Source: a virus. Taken from it: a DNA stretch of 63,938 nucleotides. Shown here piece by piece: positions 19,395 to 27,670 of the stretch; positions within the stretch are counted from its first letter, which is position 1; every line of letters starts with the position of its first letter. The notes under the pieces were generated by a model that was not told where the DNA came from, made no database searches, and was given only the letters and a program-made list of their open reading frames with translations. The stretch is taken from the IMG/VR virus record IMGVR_UViG_3300023174_000167, positions 1 to 63,938 of that record. One strand, given 5' to 3'. A program made the position numbers and the translations under genes.

Positions 19395-19607
19395 ATGACT
19401 CCACAAGACTGGGCTGCATTTATTCTTACAGTACTCACCATAGGTGGAGTTCTAGTAGGCGTTATTAAATTTCTTATTAAACACTACCTTAGCGAACTTA
19501 AGCCAAATTCTGGATCATCGCTAAAAGACTCTGTTAATCGCTTAGAAGAAAAAACTGACAAGATGTTTGATCTTTTGATTGAACATATCAAAGATCATAA
19601 TAAATAA
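19395..19607 (+). CDS. Small membrane protein, holin candidate
   Basis: 70 residues: a short N-terminus, one membrane helix (FILTVLTIGGVLVGVIKFLI, about residues 10-29), then a charged helix ending in coiled-coil-like RLEEKTDKMFDLLIEHIKDH. The topology fits single-span holins or membrane anchors of actinobacteriophages. It lies 5 kb from the lysin, so a holin role is inference. Confidence 0.6.
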   Translation: MTPQDWAAFILTVLTIGGVLVGVIKFLIKHYLSELKPNSGSSLKDSVNRLEEKTDKMFDLLIEHIKDHNK

Positions 19608-19821
19608 CTACTATATATAATATATAAGATATCTTAAAAACCTTATTAGTTAGTTATTCTTTTCTTTATATATTTTAAGTATACACTATCAATACCCTGG
19701 CCTATTAGGATAAATCGGACATTTAGGAATATTACTACTATAACAATTTTGTAACAATTAAATATATAACAAAAGTTTATATACTCTGGGTATTTTTAAT
19801 AATATAATGTATAATCATACT

Positions 19822-19873
19822 GATTGGCCTCTAGGTTGCTCTCTACCCACCCCACTGCCCCTAGAGGTCAATC
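19822..19873 (+). other. Long stem-loop in the 19608-19899 gap
   Basis: Arms GATTGGCCTCTAGG (19822-19835) and CCTAGAGGTCAATC (19860-19873) pair over 14 bases with one G-U; the 24-base loop is pyrimidine-rich. A TATAAT lies at 19803-19808 and a late promoter directly after, so a short RNA or an insulating structure is possible. The rest of the gap is AT-rich with one TCGGACATTT box at 19714. Confidence 0.5.
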
Positions 19874-19883
19874 CCATTTATTA

Positions 19884-19892
19884 TGGTATAAT
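19884..19892 (+). promoter_or_regulatory. Late extended -10 promoter
   Basis: TGG-TATAAT; ATG at 19900 follows after 7 bases (leaderless). Confidence 0.65.
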
Positions 19893-19899
19893 CAATCAT

Positions 19900-20295
19900 A
19901 TGTGCTCACCTACAATAGAAAAATTTGGGGCCACCCCAGCAAATATACAATGGACTGTTGTTCGTGGTGATTCTGCTTCATTCACCGTATCTCTTCTTGA
20001 AAATGATGAAGTTACAGAGTTTGATACAGAAGGATGGACATACTCTGCAACAGCCTATGATCCAACCTCAGACGTTTTAGATGACCTTCCAGTAACAATA
20101 GATGGAAGTGTTATTACTGTTACAGCTCCCGCAGAAGTTACAGCAAACTGGGGAACAAAATACAAGTCAGTAGTTGCAGAACTTTCATTTGACTTACAAG
20201 CAAAAGTTCCAGATGGTGGTTCAACAATAACCTGGACTCCAGTAATCGGAACCATATGTGTTCTTGGAGACATTACTCCAGTAGGTAGTTTATGA
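19900..20295 (+). CDS. BppU-like N-domain protein
   Basis: 131 residues from the ATG at 19900; an earlier in-frame start (19807) would read through the hairpin and promoter and is rejected. IQWTVVRGDSASFTVSLLEND...TEGWTYSATAYDP resembles the beta-sandwich N-domain of upper-baseplate/fibre proteins (BppU type). Paralogue of 25463-25867 (WTVVRGDTAAFRV). Confidence 0.7.
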   Translation: MCSPTIEKFGATPANIQWTVVRGDSASFTVSLLENDEVTEFDTEGWTYSATAYDPTSDVLDDLPVTIDGSVITVTAPAEVTANWGTKYKSVVAELSFDLQAKVPDGGSTITWTPVIGTICVLGDITPVGSL

Positions 20296-20375
20296 TAATT
20301 AAAATTAAAGACACTAACCCTAAACTGCCTCCAATTATTAAAATAAATGGTACAGTATTTAAAGTAAAGAAGTAG
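20292..20375 (+). CDS. 27-residue basic microprotein
   Basis: MIIKIKDTNPKLPPIIKING, then TVFKVKK. Starts in ATGA overlap with the BppU-like gene, so translation is probably coupled. Lysine-rich short beta hairpin. Function unknown. Confidence 0.5.
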   Translation: MIIKIKDTNPKLPPIIKINGTVFKVKK

Positions 20376-20382
20376 CAATCTA

Positions 20383-21096
20383 ATGGCTGTGTCTAAAAAC
20401 ATGGATTCGCCAATCAAAAAATCTAATTATGCTTCTAAAGTAGAACAATCACAAGAATCAACTTTATCTTTTCTTCCAGTTCCTGGGCCACAAGGTGAAA
20501 AAGGACCTAAAGGAGAAACTGGACCACAAGGATTGCAAGGTATCCAAGGTGAAAAAGGTGACAAAGGAGATCCTGGCAAAAATGGAAAAAATGGTTTAGA
20601 TGGAAAAAGTATTTTATCTCCTTCAGAACAGATGATTGGTTGGGGGTATTATGAAAATGATAATTTTAAAGAACAAAGAACTGGAATAGATAAAGGCGAA
20701 GACGGATGGGTAAATCTTGTGCTAAGGGGTATTTCTAATAATTCCAATGAAAAATATTTACCAAAAGGAAATGTATCTTTATGGAATAAAACAACCCAAA
20801 AATTAAATCTTAAAACTCTTAACACTGGTTCTATTGTAACAATTTGTTATAATATATCTTTAACAACTTATATGACAAATACTGAGGTTTGGTTTAAAAC
20901 ATTTTTAAATGATGACAATATTTCTCCGATATCTTATGTTGGTAATTTAAAATACCAGTATGATTATGATTTTTCTGTTCAGCAAACTATTTTTGTCGGG
21001 GATGAAAAAATACAATATTTTGGAGCAATACCCCAAATAAGAACAGATAATCCTTGTGAGGCAATACTTAAATCCCTATATGTTTATGTATCTTAA
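20383..21096 (+). CDS. Collagen-like fibre protein
   Basis: 237 residues: lysine-rich N-terminus, a Gly-X-Y run at about 34-73 (PGPQGEKGPKGETGPQG...), then a globular beta domain (GWGYYENDNFKEQ ... LKSLYVYVS). Probably a trimeric adhesin or fibre tip. Eight bases after the 27-residue ORF. Confidence 0.75.
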   Translation: MAVSKNMDSPIKKSNYASKVEQSQESTLSFLPVPGPQGEKGPKGETGPQGLQGIQGEKGDKGDPGKNGKNGLDGKSILSPSEQMIGWGYYENDNFKEQRTGIDKGEDGWVNLVLRGISNNSNEKYLPKGNVSLWNKTTQKLNLKTLNTGSIVTICYNISLTTYMTNTEVWFKTFLNDDNISPISYVGNLKYQYDYDFSVQQTIFVGDEKIQYFGAIPQIRTDNPCEAILKSLYVYVS

Positions 21097-21100
21097 TATA

Positions 21101-21109
21101 TGCTATAAT
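21101..21109 (+). promoter_or_regulatory. Late extended -10 promoter
   Basis: TGC-TATAAT, 50 bases before the ATG at 21159; the leader has AAGGAG. Confidence 0.6.
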
Positions 21110-21158
21110 ACATTAATAGGGCTAACCACCCTTAATATTACCAAACAAGGAGTAATTT

Positions 21159-21473
21159 ATGGCAAATTATGCGGTAATTGATAACGGAACAGTTATTAAT
21201 GCAATTGTGGCAGACTCAAAAGAGATCGCCGAAGAAATTACAGGCAAGACCTGTCTTGAATATACAGAAAAAAATCCAATGGGTATTAATTGGTTTTGGC
21301 ACAATGAAGCAAATGCTTATATCCCACCAGCTAACTACCCGTCATGGATATATAATGTAACAGTAAAAGCTTGGGAAGCTCCAGTACCTATGCCAACAGA
21401 AGAAGGCAAGGGTTTTGAATGGAATGAAGAAACCGAATCTTGGGACTCATTTAATCTACCTCTAGAAGAGTAA
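21159..21473 (+). CDS. Tail-fibre accessory protein
   Basis: 104 residues: MANYAVIDNGTVINAIVADSKE, WFWHNEANAYIPP, PSWIYNVTVKAWEAPVPMP, EWNEETESW. This arrangement (VIDNGTVxNxIVADS...PSW...W.EE...W) is common to small proteins next to fibre genes in marine and freshwater phages; role unproven. Related to the fragment at 1-157. Confidence 0.75.
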   Translation: MANYAVIDNGTVINAIVADSKEIAEEITGKTCLEYTEKNPMGINWFWHNEANAYIPPANYPSWIYNVTVKAWEAPVPMPTEEGKGFEWNEETESWDSFNLPLEE

Positions 21474-21477
21474 TTAA

Positions 21478-22440
21478 ATGGCAACCACAATATTTCCAGA
21501 AGTAACTACTAGTTCACAAAGTACTGTAGCAAATTCAATTACAGCAGCAGCTGCAAATACAATATACGTTGGAACAGTTTCTTTATCTGCGGGTATATAC
21601 ACAATAACCTGTATTAGTTCAACAATTGCAGTATTATCATTTTTTGACTCAAGTGATAATTATATTGGCCAAACTAAAACATCATCTGGAACTGTAACAT
21701 ATAATCTTGCTACTGCTGCATCAAAAATTAGATATTCTATAGATACTGGAACAAATATTATTATTTCAGTTCAGCTAACAGGAAACTCTGTTGTTTCAAA
21801 TAGCACAAGCGGAACACTTGACACAATTACTTCATCGCAAACATATAATCAAACAGGAAGGTTTTATGTTGTTGCTATCGGCGGAGGTGGAGGAGGAGCT
21901 TCTGGGCGAGGTCCATCAGGAGCTAACTATGGTGGTGGCGGTGGATTTGCGGGAACAATAACTGAAAAATGGACAAATACAAATACAGCAACATCCATAA
22001 CAATTGGTGCAGCAGGAAATGGTGGAGGACCAAGTTTAACAAATAACTCTGGTGGTTTTGTTGGTAATGCTGGAGGACAAACATCTTTTGGGAATGCAGT
22101 AGTTGCTTCTGGTGGTGCTGGAGGTTTAATTGCACAAACTACACCATCAAATCCTGGAGCAGATGGAAATGCTGTAAGTTTATATTCTAATATTGTAATT
22201 AATCAGGGAAGTACTGGAAATGGCGGGGCTGGACACGCAGGAAACTTTGCTGGAGCAGGAGGCGGAAGTGGAACTCCTGGAAAAGGCGGAGGTGGTGGTA
22301 GCCCTAATACTCATAATGGCTCTGCTGCTACAGGATACGGTTCTGGCGGTGGTGGCGGTGGTGGAAATGTTAATGGTATTTCTGTAACTGGCGGTGCAGG
22401 ATCTGCTGGAATAGTTTATGTATTAAGAGGAGCATCATAA
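21478..22440 (+). CDS. Glycine-rich adhesin
   Basis: 320 residues. N-terminal TTIFPEVTTSS anchor, a beta domain (AAANTIYVGTVSLSAGIYTITC) shared with 23725-24699, then from about residue 130 a Gly-rich domain (YVVAIGGGGGG ... SGGGGGGG) ending in AGIVYVLRG. Gly-rich domains of this kind occur on phage tail adhesins and bind receptors (S16/CBA120-type, inference). Confidence 0.75.
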   Translation: MATTIFPEVTTSSQSTVANSITAAAANTIYVGTVSLSAGIYTITCISSTIAVLSFFDSSDNYIGQTKTSSGTVTYNLATAASKIRYSIDTGTNIIISVQLTGNSVVSNSTSGTLDTITSSQTYNQTGRFYVVAIGGGGGGASGRGPSGANYGGGGGFAGTITEKWTNTNTATSITIGAAGNGGGPSLTNNSGGFVGNAGGQTSFGNAVVASGGAGGLIAQTTPSNPGADGNAVSLYSNIVINQGSTGNGGAGHAGNFAGAGGGSGTPGKGGGGGSPNTHNGSAATGYGSGGGGGGGNVNGISVTGGAGSAGIVYVLRGAS

Positions 22441-22441
22441 A

Positions 22442-23167
22442 ATGGCCACAACAGTTTTTCCAGTAGCGGGATCATCATCAATTCCACAACTTAGACATAC
22501 AGTAACTAATAGCCAAACCATAACAACAAATAATAGTGGTGGTTTTACTGGGTATGCAGTTGTTATTGGCGCAGGTGGCGGCGGTGCAGGTGGAGGTGGA
22601 AATACAGGTGGCGGCGGCGGAGGCGGCGGTCAAGGGTATATGTATCCTATAGCAAGTCTTGATGCAAATATTGTTGTAGTTATTGGAGCAGGTGGCGCTG
22701 CTGGAACTTATAATGGAAGTAATGGAAATGCGGGCAGTGCAGGAGGATTTTCAAGTGCTGCAGGAATGATTTCAAACGGTGGTAATGGTGGTAATGGAGG
22801 TGGCAATACTGCAGGTAATACAACAGGTGGAAATGGTGGATCTGGCGGTTCAGGAGGAGGCTCTGGAGGTGGTAGCAATAATAGTGGCTATGCAGGTGGA
22901 AATTCTGGACGTGATGGATATCCTATAGCAGGTGGTGGTGGTAGCGGAACAGTAGGAGCACATCTTTCAGGTGGCGGCGGTGGTGGTGGAAGAGGATACT
23001 CTGGCGCTGGTGGTGGTACTGCAGGAGCAGCAAATACTTTTGGTGGAGCAGGTGGTAATGGTGGTGGAGTAGGCGCAGCAGGAACTTTAGGTGGCGGTGG
23101 CGGTGGCGGCGAACGTGCTGCCGCTGGCGGCGCTGGCGCATCAGGAATTGTTTATATTTATTATTAA
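22442..23167 (+). CDS. Glycine-rich adhesin
   Basis: 241 residues. N-terminal TTVFPVAGSSS, short linker, then almost entirely Gly/Ser/Asn repeats and a GIVYIYY end. Lacks the beta domain of 21478-22440 but keeps both termini, so it is a shortened paralogue. Follows the previous stop by one base. Confidence 0.75.
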   Translation: MATTVFPVAGSSSIPQLRHTVTNSQTITTNNSGGFTGYAVVIGAGGGGAGGGGNTGGGGGGGGQGYMYPIASLDANIVVVIGAGGAAGTYNGSNGNAGSAGGFSSAAGMISNGGNGGNGGGNTAGNTTGGNGGSGGSGGGSGGGSNNSGYAGGNSGRDGYPIAGGGGSGTVGAHLSGGGGGGGRGYSGAGGGTAGAANTFGGAGGNGGGVGAAGTLGGGGGGGERAAAGGAGASGIVYIYY

Positions 23168-23170
23168 AAA

Positions 23171-23338
23171 ATGAAATTATTTGCAATTATAAAAGATGAC
23201 ATTGTAACGGATGGTTGGTTTGCAGAATCTTATGAAGAAGCTGTAAGTGATAATCCAGAATCAACGGTAGTTGAAGTTACACTAGAAAGTGGAACTTGGA
23301 CTATTGGGGATAAGTATAATAAAAAAATTAGTGTATAA
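23171..23338 (+). CDS. Small tail accessory protein
   Basis: 55 residues: MKLFAIIKDDIVTDGWFAESYEEAVSDNPESTVVEVT ... GTWTIGDKYN. I recall such short proteins behind Gly-rich adhesins in other phages. The stop overlaps the next promoter. No ribosome-binding site beyond the adjoining gene, so probably coupled. Confidence 0.65.
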   Translation: MKLFAIIKDDIVTDGWFAESYEEAVSDNPESTVVEVTLESGTWTIGDKYNKKISV

Positions 23339-23339
23339 T
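23332..23339 (+). promoter_or_regulatory. Late -10 promoter
   Basis: TG-TATAAT (one base short of the TGn form) overlapping the stop of 23171-23338; leader to 23400. Confidence 0.45.
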
Positions 23340-23399
23340 AGCACTATAAGTGATCCACGATAAAAGCGGGGACACGACTAATAGAAAAGGTAGAAATAA

Positions 23400-23702
23400 A
23401 TGGCTACAACAACTAAGGCGCTTGCTCGTGCAGCAGCAGCAACAACCTCAACAACACTTTATACAGTTCCAGCTTCAACAACTGCGGTAGTTACAAATAT
23501 CGTAGTTACAAATACAGCAGCCTCATCAGCAACATTTACAATTAAGCTTGATGGAGTAGACCTAGTTTCAGGTTCAACTCTTGCTGCTAACTCATCAGCA
23601 TTTTTTGACCTAAAACAGGTACTTGCTACAACTAAAATTATTGCGGGATTCGCATCAGCTACAACTGTAAACTTTCATATTTCAGGCGTAGAAATAGCAT
23701 AA
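23400..23702 (+). CDS. Small beta structural protein
   Basis: 100 residues: LYTVPASTTAVVTNIVVTNTAASSATFTIKLDGVDL ... FHISGVEIA, an immunoglobulin-like sandwich. The C-terminal domain of the beta-propeller protein 26137-27639 has the same pattern (YTVPPTKTTNIDQITIKNNSA). Probable virion or fibre component. Confidence 0.7.
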   Translation: MATTTKALARAAAATTSTTLYTVPASTTAVVTNIVVTNTAASSATFTIKLDGVDLVSGSTLAANSSAFFDLKQVLATTKIIAGFASATTVNFHISGVEIA

Positions 23703-23724
23703 TAGTAAGATAAAGGAGTAAATA

Positions 23725-24699
23725 ATGGCTCTAAATGTGTTTCCAGTAGCAAGCTCATCTTCATCATCAAGCACAATTGCTAAAACTGTTATTGCCGCAA
23801 GCGCAAATACAATATATGGCGCTAGTGCATCTCTTGCTGCTGGAACTTATACAGTTACATGTGTAAGTTCTACTAATACAGAAATTACATTTTGGTCAGG
23901 TTCCTCAAAAATAACTACAGCAACTACCGTTTCAGGATCAGTATCAGTTAATCTTGCAAGCGCTGCAACTAGAGTTACTTATTGGACAAATACAGGTTCT
24001 TCTATTGTTATCAATATTCAGTTAACTGGAGAGCCATTGACTTATGCTGCAAGTGGAACACTTGATACAATTACAACATCAAGATCTCCGTATACAAGAA
24101 CAGGTACTGCATATGTTGTGGTAGTTGGAGGTGGAGGTGGAGGTGGTCCATCTTGGGCTAACGCAAGAGGACCTGGCGGTGGTGGTTCAGGTGGAGTGGC
24201 ATCTGGTGTAGTTTATCTTAATGGCACAGACAATATTGTTATTGGCGCAGGTGGTAATGGTGGAATTTTTAATGCTAGCAACACTCAGGGAGCTACCCAA
24301 GGAAATTCTGGTGGAACTTCTTCAATAGGAAATATTTCTGCTACTGGCGGAGGTGCTGGAGGAGGTTCTTGGAATACTTCAGCAGGTGGTGGTGGTGGAG
24401 GTGGAACACCTGGTGGTGGAGCAGGAGGAAATGGTTCAGCAAATACAGGTGGTGCATATAGCGCAGGTGGAAATGCTGGCACAGCAAGTAGTGCTCCAAC
24501 ATATACATTTGTTAAAAGTGGAACTACTGGCGGTGGCGGCGGTGGCGGAACTGGTGCAGGTGGAGGTTCAGGTATAGGAACTGGCGGTTCTGGCTCTGGA
24601 GGAGGAACAGGTTATGGATCTGGTGGAGGTGCTCACGGATGGGATACCTATAGTGGTGCAGGAGCACAAGGCGTAGTTTATGTTTTATATGATGTTTGA
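23725..24699 (+). CDS. Glycine-rich adhesin
   Basis: 324 residues: LNVFPVASSSS anchor, beta domain (ASANTIYGASASLAAGTYTVTC) shared with 21478-22440, Gly-rich domain from about residue 133, and GVVYVLYDV end. AAAGGAG precedes the ATG. Convergent with the lysin across a shared terminator. Confidence 0.75.
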   Translation: MALNVFPVASSSSSSSTIAKTVIAASANTIYGASASLAAGTYTVTCVSSTNTEITFWSGSSKITTATTVSGSVSVNLASAATRVTYWTNTGSSIVINIQLTGEPLTYAASGTLDTITTSRSPYTRTGTAYVVVVGGGGGGGPSWANARGPGGGGSGGVASGVVYLNGTDNIVIGAGGNGGIFNASNTQGATQGNSGGTSSIGNISATGGGAGGGSWNTSAGGGGGGGTPGGGAGGNGSANTGGAYSAGGNAGTASSAPTYTFVKSGTTGGGGGGGTGAGGGSGIGTGGSGSGGGTGYGSGGGAHGWDTYSGAGAQGVVYVLYDV

Positions 24700-24704
24700 T
24701 TAAT

Positions 24705-24746
24705 AAAAAAAATACCCCCAAGGCATATAGCCAAGGGGGATTTTTT
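24705..24746. terminator. Bidirectional terminator
   Basis: CCCCC-AA-GGC-ATATA-GCC-AA-GGGGG hairpin (24715-24739), T-run on plus (24741-24746) and A-run on the left (24705-24712) that is a U-run for the lysin transcript. Confidence 0.85.
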
Positions 24747-24754
24747 ATTTGTAT

Positions 24755-25300
24755 TTAAATGTTATGTGGGAACTTCTTCATCCACATCTTGGTTTTGGCT
24801 GTTATGCCGTGCCAAGCAGACCAGTTCTTACCACCGTTGCTCATATGGTATGCAATTTTTGCATTAATGACTGGATTCAATAGATCAGAATTTGTTCTAA
24901 GGTTAAACTTATCACGACGTTCTGGACCTAGATCACTAATCATATTAATCTGAAATAACCCATAAGAGTTATCTCCTGTTTTTTTGTTTCCATTAAATCT
25001 AATTGGTTGTCCATTAGATTCTTTTTTTGCTACTGCCCAGGCCTCTTGCAAGTCCCGTCCTTTAAACCCTACTGCCTTTAGAACTAACACCAAATCCTTG
25101 TCTGAAAGAGTTGCTGCATTTTCATACTTTTTTAGTATTTTTGCCTTAGAAACCAAAAAAACCGCTTTAGGGGCGGTAGATTCTTTTAAGACAGACTTAC
25201 TTAGTAAATTATTCTTGGTAGATGCATTTGCATTATTTGCAAAAATAGCAGATGTAACCACCAACAACATTACCCCAAACCACACTTTTGTTTCTCTCAT
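24755..25300 (-). CDS. Secreted lytic transglycosylase / lysozyme-like endolysin
   Basis: 181 residues. Sec signal: KVWFGVMLLVVTSAIFA and a likely cut after ANA (residue 26). C-terminal SLT-like domain: AWAVAKKESNG with putative catalytic Glu94, then YGLFQINM (113-120), later NAKIAYHMSNGGKNWSAW. It should cleave peptidoglycan from outside the membrane, so export would be Sec- rather than holin-dependent. GGAGG 9 bases upstream. Only minus-strand gene in the late region, with its own promoter. Confidence 0.85.
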   Translation of the reverse strand: MRETKVWFGVMLLVVTSAIFANNANASTKNNLLSKSVLKESTAPKAVFLVSKAKILKKYENAATLSDKDLVLVLKAVGFKGRDLQEAWAVAKKESNGQPIRFNGNKKTGDNSYGLFQINMISDLGPERRDKFNLRTNSDLLNPVINAKIAYHMSNGGKNWSAWHGITAKTKMWMKKFPHNI

Positions 25301-25324
25301 AGTTTTTACCTCCTAAGAAACGAA

Positions 25325-25399
25325 TGAGACCTTTTTGGTCTCATAATCTAGTATAACACAATCTACTACCCAGTACAACTTTAATGTCCGAATTGTCCG
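25325..25399 (-). promoter_or_regulatory. Lysin promoter with leader hairpin and TGTCCG tandem site
   Basis: TTGTAC (25373-25378), 17 bases, TGT-TATACT (-10 at 25350-25355). Leader hairpin TGAGACC/GGTCTCA at 25325-25343 starts at the predicted first base. On plus, TGTCCG-AAT-TGTCCG at 25385-25399 lies just upstream of the -35. Confidence 0.7.
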
Positions 25400-25444
25400 T
25401 TATAATTATAACTTTTTTATAACAAAATATATTATTACTTATTA

Positions 25445-25453
25445 TGATATAAT
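25445..25453 (+). promoter_or_regulatory. Late extended -10 promoter
   Basis: TGA-TATAAT, 9 bases before the ATG at 25463 (leader of about 3 bases). Confidence 0.6.
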
Positions 25454-25462
25454 AAAAGAACT

Positions 25463-25867
25463 ATGGCTACATATAGAGGGCAAGAAATCAAAGATGCTTA
25501 TGATGTTGGTTTAAGACCACCAATCGTTAGTTGGACTGTTGTTAGAGGCGATACCGCTGCATTTAGAGTTTATACAACAGATGATAATAAAGATCCATTA
25601 ACTATTGCTGACTGGAATATTCTTTGTGAATTCCGCCGTCCAGATAAAGCAGGAGATTTTACACAAGATTCAGCAGGAACTATTTTTACTATTGTTCCTG
25701 CTCCAACAGTAAATGACGGTGTAGGAGAATTTACAGTTTCTTTAACTGCTGCACAAACAGTTCAACTTCAAACAGGAGATGTTTTTGATGTTGAATTAAG
25801 TGATGCAGATAGAGTCTGGACAGTTTGCCAGGGTAAAATGATAATTATTGAGGATGTAACTGACTAA
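25463..25867 (+). CDS. BppU-like N-domain protein
   Basis: 134 residues: VSWTVVRGDTAAFRVYTTDDN, CEFRRPDKAGDF, VFDVELSDADRVWTVCQGKMIIIEDV. Beta-sandwich domain of the upper-baseplate type, paralogue of 19900-20295. The TAA forms TAATG with the next gene. Confidence 0.7.
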   Translation: MATYRGQEIKDAYDVGLRPPIVSWTVVRGDTAAFRVYTTDDNKDPLTIADWNILCEFRRPDKAGDFTQDSAGTIFTIVPAPTVNDGVGEFTVSLTAAQTVQLQTGDVFDVELSDADRVWTVCQGKMIIIEDVTD

Positions 25868-26091
25868 TGGCAACTGCTGTAATTATTGATGATTACAGAA
25901 ATAGAACTACAATACCAACTGCCGTAAATCATCCAATAACACAAATAAAATATTCTGCACCTTTAACGGTAATTAACTCAATACTTCCGTTTAGAGTCAG
26001 ATTTACTACTATTGGGATTGAAGGATATTCTCCTAATAATCCCCCAGGAATTGGTATCCAGGTTATTGGATATTCTAACTGGATTATCTAA
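25867..26091 (+). CDS. Conserved small phage protein
   Basis: 74 residues: ITQIKYSAPLTVINSILPFRVRFTTIGIEGYSPNNPPGIGIQVIGYSNW. The PFRVRFTTIGIEGY.PNNP..IGI motif is familiar from actinobacteriophages. Function unknown, probably virion-linked by position. Confidence 0.7.
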   Translation: MATAVIIDDYRNRTTIPTAVNHPITQIKYSAPLTVINSILPFRVRFTTIGIEGYSPNNPPGIGIQVIGYSNWII

Positions 26092-26096
26092 TAATC

Positions 26097-26105
26097 TGAT
26101 ATAAT
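26097..26105 (+). promoter_or_regulatory. Late extended -10 promoter
   Basis: TGA-TATAAT; leader with AAAAGGAG to the ATG at 26137. Confidence 0.6.
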
Positions 26106-26136
26106 TCATTTATAAACCCGAAAAGGAGCAAATCAA

Positions 26137-27639
26137 ATGGGCGTAAATATATCTGGAAAAGGTGTCCTATCGGGACTTGCATCTCTGGTAGCAGGAGCAT
26201 TTAATTTATTAGCAACAAAGATAATTGGATATACAAAAGTTGGTGGTGGTGGAAGTTCTTATTATACAACACGGGTAGAGTCAACCGTAGATGCTGTAGT
26301 TGGCTCAGCAGATTATGCTTTATGGAGATCTTTAGATAAAGGGAAAAACTGGGAAGTTCTTCCAAGCAATACATATTTTAGCAGATTTGCGTATTTTAAG
26401 GGTAAATATTATGCAATACAGCCTTATAATTCACCTGGATTTGCATTTACTAGTAACCTTTCTGGAATAAGTTCTGATTGGTCAAGTGTAATTCTTCCAA
26501 ATGATGAAGGATATTTATCTACATCAGTTGATCTAGATAACATGTTTACCTATTTTGATCAAGGATTAGAAACATTGGCAATTCATAAATCTAAGAATTT
26601 AGGAAACAACGTTTATGAGACTAAGTTATGGACAACTACAAACGGATCTTCTTGGACTGAAGAAATAATTCCAACAGCGTCAAGTGTAGCTGTTATAGCA
26701 AAAAATGATCGTATATTTTACATAGATTCATTTTCTAAAACTATTCATAGTAAGTATAATGGCACATGGTATTCTGAAACATATTCTCCAAACTTCGGCC
26801 CATATGATATTAGTCCAGATAATGTATTTGGATCTAACCTTTATCTTTTGGCAGAATCTGGTGGACAATATTCAATTGTAAAATATGGTCCAAATTGTGA
26901 ACTAGTTGGTACAGACTCTATTCAACTTGTAAGTGAGTATGGACAGCAAGGAAATATAGCAACATTCTTAATAGATCCTATTTCTGGTCAATTAGTTATT
27001 ATAAGTATAATTTCAGAGGGATCAAATAATCATTTTTATAGAACAACAAACTATGGACAAAATTGGACAAAAACAGCAACCATTGCATATAATAATCAAT
27101 TTGGACAACTTTCTATTGATGGCTATTTTGAATATATTGATTCACTTAACACAATTATTGTAACAAGATCTGGTAATGGTAATAATATATGTGCTTCTTC
27201 ATCAGATTCTGGGCAGACTTGGACAGTTGGAAATGTTAACAGTAACTTTTCCTTTTATTCAGCACCACAAGATTTTAGAGTTGTACCAATTAAAACTCTT
27301 GTTGAAACACAAATATCTATTGGCGACCAAGGATCAGACGGAGCAGAAATTCTTGCTCCAATAGATGTATATACTGTTCCACCAACTAAGACAACTAATA
27401 TTGATCAGATAACAATTAAAAATAATTCTGCTAATACAATTACTTATGACCTTGCAGTTCTTGATGCGGGTATTCAATTAACTGATCAAAATTCTATTAT
27501 AAACGATCAAGTAATTCTTGCTGGAGAAACAGCAACTATTACAAGCATAACAACACCGATGACTCTTGGACAAAGAATTGTTGTTTTTCCTTCAGCAGTT
27601 GATGTTGTTGAAGTTAAAGTTTACGGCACTGAGTCATAA
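26137..27639 (+). CDS. Beta-propeller adhesin with Asp-box repeats
   Basis: 500 residues. Hydrophobic Ala/Leu-rich N-terminus (GLASLVAGAFNLLATKIIGY) as virion anchor; then repeats of the Asp-box type: SLDKGKNW (about 65), TTNYGQNW (304), SSDSGQTW (354), as in sialidase-like six-bladed propellers. The C-terminal Ig-like domain matches 23400-23702. No obvious catalytic Arg triad can be shown, so receptor binding is more likely than sialidase activity. Confidence 0.65.
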   Translation: MGVNISGKGVLSGLASLVAGAFNLLATKIIGYTKVGGGGSSYYTTRVESTVDAVVGSADYALWRSLDKGKNWEVLPSNTYFSRFAYFKGKYYAIQPYNSPGFAFTSNLSGISSDWSSVILPNDEGYLSTSVDLDNMFTYFDQGLETLAIHKSKNLGNNVYETKLWTTTNGSSWTEEIIPTASSVAVIAKNDRIFYIDSFSKTIHSKYNGTWYSETYSPNFGPYDISPDNVFGSNLYLLAESGGQYSIVKYGPNCELVGTDSIQLVSEYGQQGNIATFLIDPISGQLVIISIISEGSNNHFYRTTNYGQNWTKTATIAYNNQFGQLSIDGYFEYIDSLNTIIVTRSGNGNNICASSSDSGQTWTVGNVNSNFSFYSAPQDFRVVPIKTLVETQISIGDQGSDGAEILAPIDVYTVPPTKTTNIDQITIKNNSANTITYDLAVLDAGIQLTDQNSIINDQVILAGETATITSITTPMTLGQRIVVFPSAVDVVEVKVYGTES

Positions 27640-27670
27640 ACACAATCTATAATTTAAATTTAGGATATAT

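Noticed and set aside
22923-23186. Minus-strand ORFs inside Gly-rich genes (also 21923-22135, 24285-24482, 24524-24721, 37445-37708)
   Set aside because: His/Leu/Pro-rich sequences are the antisense of GGN repeats; no ribosome site or promoter.
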